Source of the DNA: Plantago ovata
Taxonomy: Eukaryota; Streptophyta; Magnoliopsida; Lamiales; Plantaginaceae
Assembly: GCA_028274465.1 (NCBI GenBank)
Contig: CM051457.1
Coordinates: 27,253,313 to 27,317,312 of the forward strand
Direction: 5' to 3'
Length of the DNA stretch: 64,000 bases
Shown here: positions 58,760 to 64,000 of the stretch, piece by piece
How the letters are laid out: each line of letters begins with the position of its first letter
Numbering within the stretch: the stretch's first letter is position 1
Program-made: the position numbers and the translations under genes
Notes under the pieces: model-generated
Told to the model about the DNA's origin: nothing
Seen by the model: the letters and a program-made list of their open reading frames with translations, nothing else
The model's database searches: none

Positions 58760-60495
58760 TTCTGTTTTTTTTTTTCTTTTCTTCTTTTAAGTAAAGTATT
58801 TGACAATTCATATGAAGTTACATAATACAGTATTATTATTTTCCTACCCAATTCCATCAGTTTGTTTGCGTGGCTTGTATCCTGTAACTTTGCAACAACG
58901 GATACTTGTTCGACGTAGATGTTTCCATAATTTTGTTTAAAACTTGTCTTAGTTTCTAGAAAATCTATGTAGTCTGGAGCACACGTAGGGCATTCTGTGT
59001 CATTGTCGCCCAAACAGTGCTCGTGGAACGAATGCATACACATAAAGTGTACTGTAGGAAGATCCAGGGTGAGCGTGCAACAAGTACACTTGCTTGACTG
59101 GAATATTATCCTTGCATTTGTTCTCAAATCCACGATTTCTTTTCTCACCTCGGATGATTCTTTCGCATACTTCTCAATAACTATCCGATCCTCCTCAATA
59201 CGTTTCGACGCATGTTCCAACTCTGGAGCTATATAATCCATAACAGCAGAGAGTGTAAGGCATGGATTTTTGCACAGTATTTGAACAACTGTATCAGGGT
59301 ACATGATGTCATACTTTTCTATGTAAGTCAGAACTTGTTTAACTTCTCTGGAGCAATCTTCTTCAAGTTCACCAAAGTATGCCAACACATCTTCCCAAAG
59401 AGTTGCATCCCCCAGTCTTTCGCAGAATGCAATTAAAAAACATCGTGATCATGTTCCCGCATATAGCAGTCAGTTACCATTCTGTAAAGCTTCAGTTTCT
59501 CGTATAGATAAACGAGACCTTCTTTAAATGAGATTTCCTCACATAGATTCACTGCACGGTAAAGATCATACATCGGTTGTTCCTGCTCAGATGGTCATGC
59601 ACTTTTAAGCAATATTAGCCCCTTCTGACGCCTCTACGAGTTTAGCAAAAGAGTTCCAAGTTGTTTTGAAGCAACACCCTTCTCGTTTAACTTCTCCAAG
59701 TAATCTACTAGGTTGTAGATTCTCCGAACGTTCTGAACCTTGGTAAGACATAAGACAGGATCTAAGTATCCAATGGTACGAATGTTCTGGCACATTGCTT
59801 CATCATATTCATGTTTGCCATACAGATAATCTCCATACATTCTTAGCACCTCTGCAGTTGTAACCGATGATGAGTGTGCAGGGAAAGAGTGCTGAAGCTG
59901 GAAACTTCGTCAACCACGATTCTGTAGGCTATCAAACGGTTGTTAAGATCATACAATACACTGAAAGTATATTTGCCGGTTATTTGATTAGAACTGACAC
60001 ATAATAATAGGTATCCACGAAACCACCTAACGAACCTTTTCTCACCCTCAAAGGCCCAACAGGGGCCTCATCCTCCAACATCCTCTCGATAAAAATAGAC
60101 AGCTTCGGGTTGACCAATAATCAGTTCCGAACTATAACTCATTGCTACTGTTTAGTAAAAATTGGCAAACTCTGAACGCATTCTGGACCTGAAGAACTCG
60201 AACACTTGTCGTTCTTGTCAAGGTCGAAAACCTTTAAGCACATTGCCAATTGCTCATCTTCTCCTACTGTCAGTAAGAGGTTCCTTTGATTGAGCTGGTG
60301 AAGGAATCGAACCGATGATGAGTGTGCAGGGAAAGAGTGCTGAAGCTGGAATTCGCGATCCAGGAGCGAGACAAGCCCGCCATCAGTGTCTAATATGATA
60401 GTTCCCCTGCGGCTGGATTTCGCCCTGGATTTCATCGGGAACTGTGGTGCTGTTGTCCGTGAAGAAGTTGGATTTTTTCCATTGGTATTCTTGTA
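58760..60495 (-). pseudogene. VPS11: VPS11 pseudogene, intronless and internally deleted
   Basis: VPS11 is a core subunit of HOPS and CORVET. Minus-strand blocks in native order: N-terminus YQWKKSNFF ... GGLVSLLDREF ... FLHQLNQRNLLLTVGEDEQL ... CLKVFDLDKND (60495-60145); propeller end SELIIGQPEAVYFY, CWAFEGEKRFVRWFRGYLLL and YDLNNRLIAY (60130-59910); helical part MYGDYLYGKHEYDEAM ... RIYNLVDYLEKLNEKGVASK (59850-59640); KEGLVYLYEKLKLYRMV (about 59500); C-terminal part DLRTNARI ... CTCCTLTLDLPTVHFMCMHS ... CPTCAPDY (59388-58850), a RING with its Cys/His residues. The start Met is absent, frames shift several times, and about half the protein is gone. No introns remain and an A-rich stretch (minus strand, 58760-58790) follows, suggesting a retroposed origin. 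It is convergent with PRXIIB. Confidence 0.85.
59862..60350 (-). repeat. 41-bp exact repeat inside the VPS11 pseudogene
   Basis: The segment at 60310-60350 (its native place, encoding QLQHSFPAHSSSVR) is repeated exactly at 59862-59902, where it sits at a deletion junction between the propeller end and the helical part. Same orientation. No such repeat is expected in VPS11. Confidence 0.85.
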
Positions 60496-60825
60496 TCCAA
60501 ACGGAGCTGGCTAGTAGCTTACCATGGATGTTTACTTTCAGATACACATAAAATAAAAAATGTTTCTGTTTAGCCTTAAATAAATGCCTAAATAAATACG
60601 TGCATATAAGTGTCTCTATGAGAGCAGATTTGAGTCGAATTACGAATCCTAATCACCAAAAGATACATACGTATTTGAGGAAAAAATAGTCAAATACACC
60701 TAATTACAAAGTGAGTTATCAATTTAGGTTTCTTTAAATCACATGTGTGATTTAAAATTTAAATGCCCAATAACTCCTTCCAAACCTAGTAGATTTCTGA
60801 AACCTTGCCCTTGGTAAGACTGTGC
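60496..60825. other. Spacer between VPS11 pseudogene and second PPR copy
   Basis: AT-rich, no gene or bounded repeat seen. Confidence 0.4.
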
Positions 60826-62034
60826 ACTTAACACTGTGATCGACGGGTTGTGCAAAGCGCGTTATAGGCCAAACGCACTTCATTTACTCCAACAGTTTGA
60901 AAAACAAAGTTGCAAACCAAATGTTCAAGCTTATAGTGCTATTATTGATAGCTTCTGTAAAGATCTTATGATTGATGAGGCTCTTCAATTCTTTTCCAAG
61001 ATGGTTGACAAGGGTATTTCTCCCAATGTCGTTACATATAATTCTATTATTCAGGGTTTATGTGATACCGGAAGCAAAAGAATTCTCAAATGACATGGTG
61101 GCTCGTGGAATCCTTCCTGACATTATTACTTATAACATATCAATAGATGCCTTCTGCAAGGAAGGAAAGGTCTGAGTGTGCCGAGAAAGTTTTAGAAGCT
61201 ATGAGGCAAAGAAACATCTCTCTTGATATTACTTCATATAGTGCATTGATTGATGGTTATTGTAGACGAGGAGAGATGCCGAAGGCAATGGAAACATTCA
61301 GTCTGGCTTTGGATTCTGGTCTTAAACCCAATCTCATCATCTGCAATAGTTTAATGAAGGGATATTGTAGGAAGGGTGATATTGATGAAGCTTGGAGACT
61401 TTTCCTAGAAATCTCCCGTGTAGGATTACAACCTAATGTAGTTTCCTATAACACAATGCTAGATGGATTGTTTTCTGCAGGAAGGTGTGATGAAGGATGG
61501 GATCTGTTCTATGAGATGCAAAAGCACAATGTAACACCTGATGTCGTGACTTACACTTCGTTGATGGATGGACTTTGCAAAAATGAACAAATTTCAGAGG
61601 CACTTTCAGTTTTACAATTGATGGAAGATAAGGGTGTTAGTCCAAATATAACATCATATAGTGCCCTCATTCACGGATTATGTGGAGATGGAAAATTTGA
61701 AACGGCAATGGATCTCCTTAATAAACTTCCTTCAAAAGGTCTGCAGCCCAACGTTAAGACGTTCAGTGCAATCATCGGAGGATTCTGTCAACATGGATTT
61801 CTCAAAGAGGCAAAGGATATGCTTTTGGAAATGGGAAAACGTGGTTGCAACCCTAATTATGCTACATACAACATTATTGTCAAAGGTTGTTTGAAACGCA
61901 ATGAGCTGCTAGAGGCAAAACCGCTCTTGGAGGAAATGGAAAATAAAGGGTTCTCACTTGAGGCGGCTAATGTTTCCATGTTGATTGATCATTACAAAAA
62001 CGATGGTGGAGATATAGTTCCTAGATTTGATTAA
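60826..62034 (+). pseudogene. P-class PPR gene, damaged copy 2 (5' truncated)
   Basis: Homology to the 49.3-kb copy begins abruptly at TTAACACTGTGATCGACGGG (about 60827), inside the coding region, so the N-terminus and targeting peptide are absent. Repeats then read IDGLCKARYRPNALHLLQQF, YSAIIDSFCKDLMIDEALQF and PNVVTYNSIIQGLC. Frame changes near 61070 and 61172 precede a clean 3' part (61190-62034) with about eight repeats ending SLEAANVSMLIDHYKNDGGD. It keeps the repeat that copy 1 lost (EAKEFSNDMVARGILPDIIT). The 295-codon ORF is long but starts in a shifted frame. Nonfunctional as it stands. A source gene elsewhere in the genome is likely. Confidence 0.8.
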
Positions 62035-62903
62035 GAAGCTTATACCAAAAGATATGTGAGTGATATGTTGAACAGATCAATGCCCTACCCAATAGGATGT
62101 TTACATCATGAGAATGTTGCTGCTTGTGTAACATTTTGTCTTTGCATATAATGAGTTTTTTACTAGATTGTTCCACTTTCTGTTATGGCAATGATGCTCT
62201 GTATACTTATTGTGCAGCAGTTAATCTGGAATTAATTGTGTTGCAAAGAATTATTTAGTATGCATAAATGTTCTCATATGTGCAATAGATAGCGTGATAA
62301 GCATAGTCTTGAGTTTCAGAATGCATCGCTGGTTAGAATTTTTAGTTTGGCTCTTGTTACATTCTAAATACAACTGTAGTTTTTATGATCCTTATTTTGA
62401 TCTTCTATGTTCTATGTTGGTGATTCTGTACTGTATATCCAGGCCGTACTTTACACGATGCTTTCTGAATTTTAATTTAATGTCTCTTACTTAACCCAGA
62501 TTTTTTATTCTATTTTTCATGTTGAATTTTCTACTATATCTTCTTTGTTGGCTTTCTGTAATACTGTTATAGAACTTTGCTTCACAATCTTCCCAACTTA
62601 TGGTTTTTAGAGAATTCAAGTCATGTTTAAAGCTTGGGGCTGAATGCAATTCTCAGACCTGATCAACTAGTCCTGAGATTATGAAAGATCTTTATTAAGT
62701 ATTTGCATGCCAATTTTGAGTATGGATAGCTACATTCCATTTTGTTGAATTGTCTACTGCAAATGCAATTCGCAGCTTCTGATATTGGACCTGAGGAAGA
62801 TTTGTGTAATCAAGAGTGTTGGTATTTACATTTTTTTTTTCCTTCCAAATTTTGTAACTCAGCGAACTGTGTGCTGTTTTCGCCAGGATTACCTTTTGAT
62901 GAT
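62035..62903. other. PPR 3' flank, duplicated segment
   Basis: 62035-62245 matches 50741-50940. 62245-62645 resembles 55998-56180 (shared ATGTGCAATAGATAG and TTGGGGCTGAATG). ATGAT (62899-62903) is the left target copy of the solo LTR. Confidence 0.55.
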
Positions 62904-63725
62904 TGTTAATGTTGGATTATGTCCGGATTCGCTGTACGAACTAAAGGACGACTTACCTCGGCGGCTAGGGCACAATACATGTCCGACATATAAGCCCTAG
63001 TCCGACAAAGAGATTACTCCTAGAAAGGACCTACTCGGAACTCGTGTCCGACATGCCGCGCGAGAAACATGTCTGCCAGGGCTGCAGGCGAAATATCATG
63101 ATCCGATACCTCAAGATATATGTCCGACACATTACTTGGTATCGGACATGACGCGCGAGACACATTCTTATCGGATCCTACGGAAGTTTTTATATGGCCT
63201 ATCTGAAGTAAACAAAGTCACACGATATCGTACGGATGTCGGACCTACCTCGGACATTGGGCCTTGTATCGGACACCTTCTCGGACGAAGGAACAGGACA
63301 AAATCCTGGAACATTCCTTGAAGCGCGTAATTACATACGTGTCCCTGAAGAAACCCTAATTTGGTACGTGGGCCAGGCCCATTAAGCCAGCTAATGGGCT
63401 TTTAACCTTGAGATTCAATCATAGTCGTACACTTGGCGCAATCCCAGAAGTCCTATCACTATTTGGGAAACACTATAAATAGTGGACATCATTCAACTCA
63501 AAAGGTAATCATTATCTATCCTACTTTATACCATATACACTAGAGTGGCTTTCAACCCTCTAACCGTAAAGTCGATTACCCGGTTTGATCACTAGACAAA
63601 CCGGAAAACCGCTACTAACCTCCCCCTCAAGTTATTTTCAGGACTTCACTTGCAATGGAAGGAGGCTAAGACAAGAGTAACGTTTTAGAACGTATTAGGA
63701 GGACTTAATAATTTACCCATCAACA
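62904..63725. mobile_element. Solo LTR of an LTR retrotransposon (fossil)
   Basis: The 822-bp block starts TGTTAATG and ends CATCAACA (inverted TGTT/AACA ends), with a perfect 5-bp duplication ATGAT on both sides (62899-62903 and 63726-63730). It has a TATA-like CTATAAATAG near 63472 and no coding sequence. TGTCCGACAT-type words recur in both orientations over 62930-63300. GGGCCAGGCCCA and AATGGGCT (63370-63402) resemble site II motifs. Its composition is richer in CG than the surroundings. The intact target duplication suggests a fairly recent insertion followed by LTR-LTR recombination. The superfamily is not determinable without internal sequence. Confidence 0.8.
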
Positions 63726-63730
63726 ATGAT

Positions 63731-64000
63731 GATGAGGCAAAATGTTTCAGTTGCCATTTACTGGCTATCAAGAAGAGAGAAGAGAAAAGGAACAGTTGGA
63801 AGAAGGGGCTATCTGTGTGGATGCGGCGGGTGGCCAACAATGTTTCAGTCGATTGATTACTTGCATGGATGAAAACATTGGATCTCCTCTTTTTGTTACT
63901 TATTGATTGACTCATTGCTCACTGTGAGCTTGATTTCCCTCAATATCTTAAGGCATTGATTGATACAGTCTACCAATTGAAATTTCGGAGTTGGCACACA
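63731..64000. other. Right edge of window
   Basis: No recognisable gene. A 76-codon minus-strand ORF crosses the LTR edge and is not supported. Confidence 0.4.

Noticed and set aside
63685-63915. 76-codon minus-strand ORF
   Set aside because: Starts beyond and runs into the solo LTR edge; no domain or conservation evidence.

Overview
The window is nuclear DNA from a flowering plant, almost certainly a eudicot. It is AT-rich. Genes have short GT-AG introns. One gene encodes a chloroplast enzyme (ferredoxin-thioredoxin reductase), others are plant-length homologues of SEC13, VPS8, Golgi mannosidase II and peroxiredoxin IIB, and pentatricopeptide-repeat (PPR) genes are present. Miniature inverted-repeat transposons (Stowaway and Tourist types), SINE-like tRNA heads, LINE remnants, a small LTR element, a solo LTR and a Mutator-like element fill the spaces. 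I cannot name the species from sequence alone.

Layout. 1-15.2 kb is repeat-rich and gene-poor. It holds two of three dispersed paralogues of a small secreted eight-cysteine peptide (minus strand, 1286-1543 and 6882-7166). The third lies at 20456-20722 and carries a partial tandem copy of its own 3' end. 15.3-18.2 kb is the six-exon FTRC gene. 22.7-25.5 kb is a six-exon SAM-domain gene whose second exon is part of a degenerate tandem repeat. 26.5-31.4 kb (minus) is Golgi alpha-mannosidase II. 33.7-37.0 kb is SEC13, with a 2-kb 5'UTR intron built from a duplicated segment. 38.0-47.9 kb is VPS8, with 19 coding exons. 49.3-50.7 kb and 60.8-62.0 kb are two damaged copies of one PPR gene. 51.4-54.1 kb is a Mutator-like element with a perfect 9-bp target duplication and nested SINE-like and GC-rich insertions. 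57.8-58.7 kb is a three-exon cytosolic peroxiredoxin IIB. 58.8-60.5 kb (minus) is an intronless, deleted VPS11 copy. 62.9-63.7 kb is a solo LTR.

How the genes relate. Several genes act in the endomembrane system: SEC13 (COPII coat), mannosidase II (Golgi N-glycan trimming), VPS8 (CORVET tether) and the dead VPS11 copy (VPS11 is shared by CORVET and HOPS). I see no evidence that this is more than chance neighbourhood. FTRC and PRXIIB are both thiol-redox enzymes but work in different compartments. The most interesting unexplained parts are the secreted Cys-rich peptide family with its conserved flanks, the family of non-autonomous elements with a GGTACC hairpin core, the minisatellite-armed foldback-like element, the intact-ended Mutator-like element, and the templated insertion inside the VPS11 pseudogene.

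Limits. Exon boundaries come from splice consensus, reading-frame continuity and remembered family sequences, not from transcripts or alignments. Ends of degenerate repeats are approximate unless a target duplication is stated.
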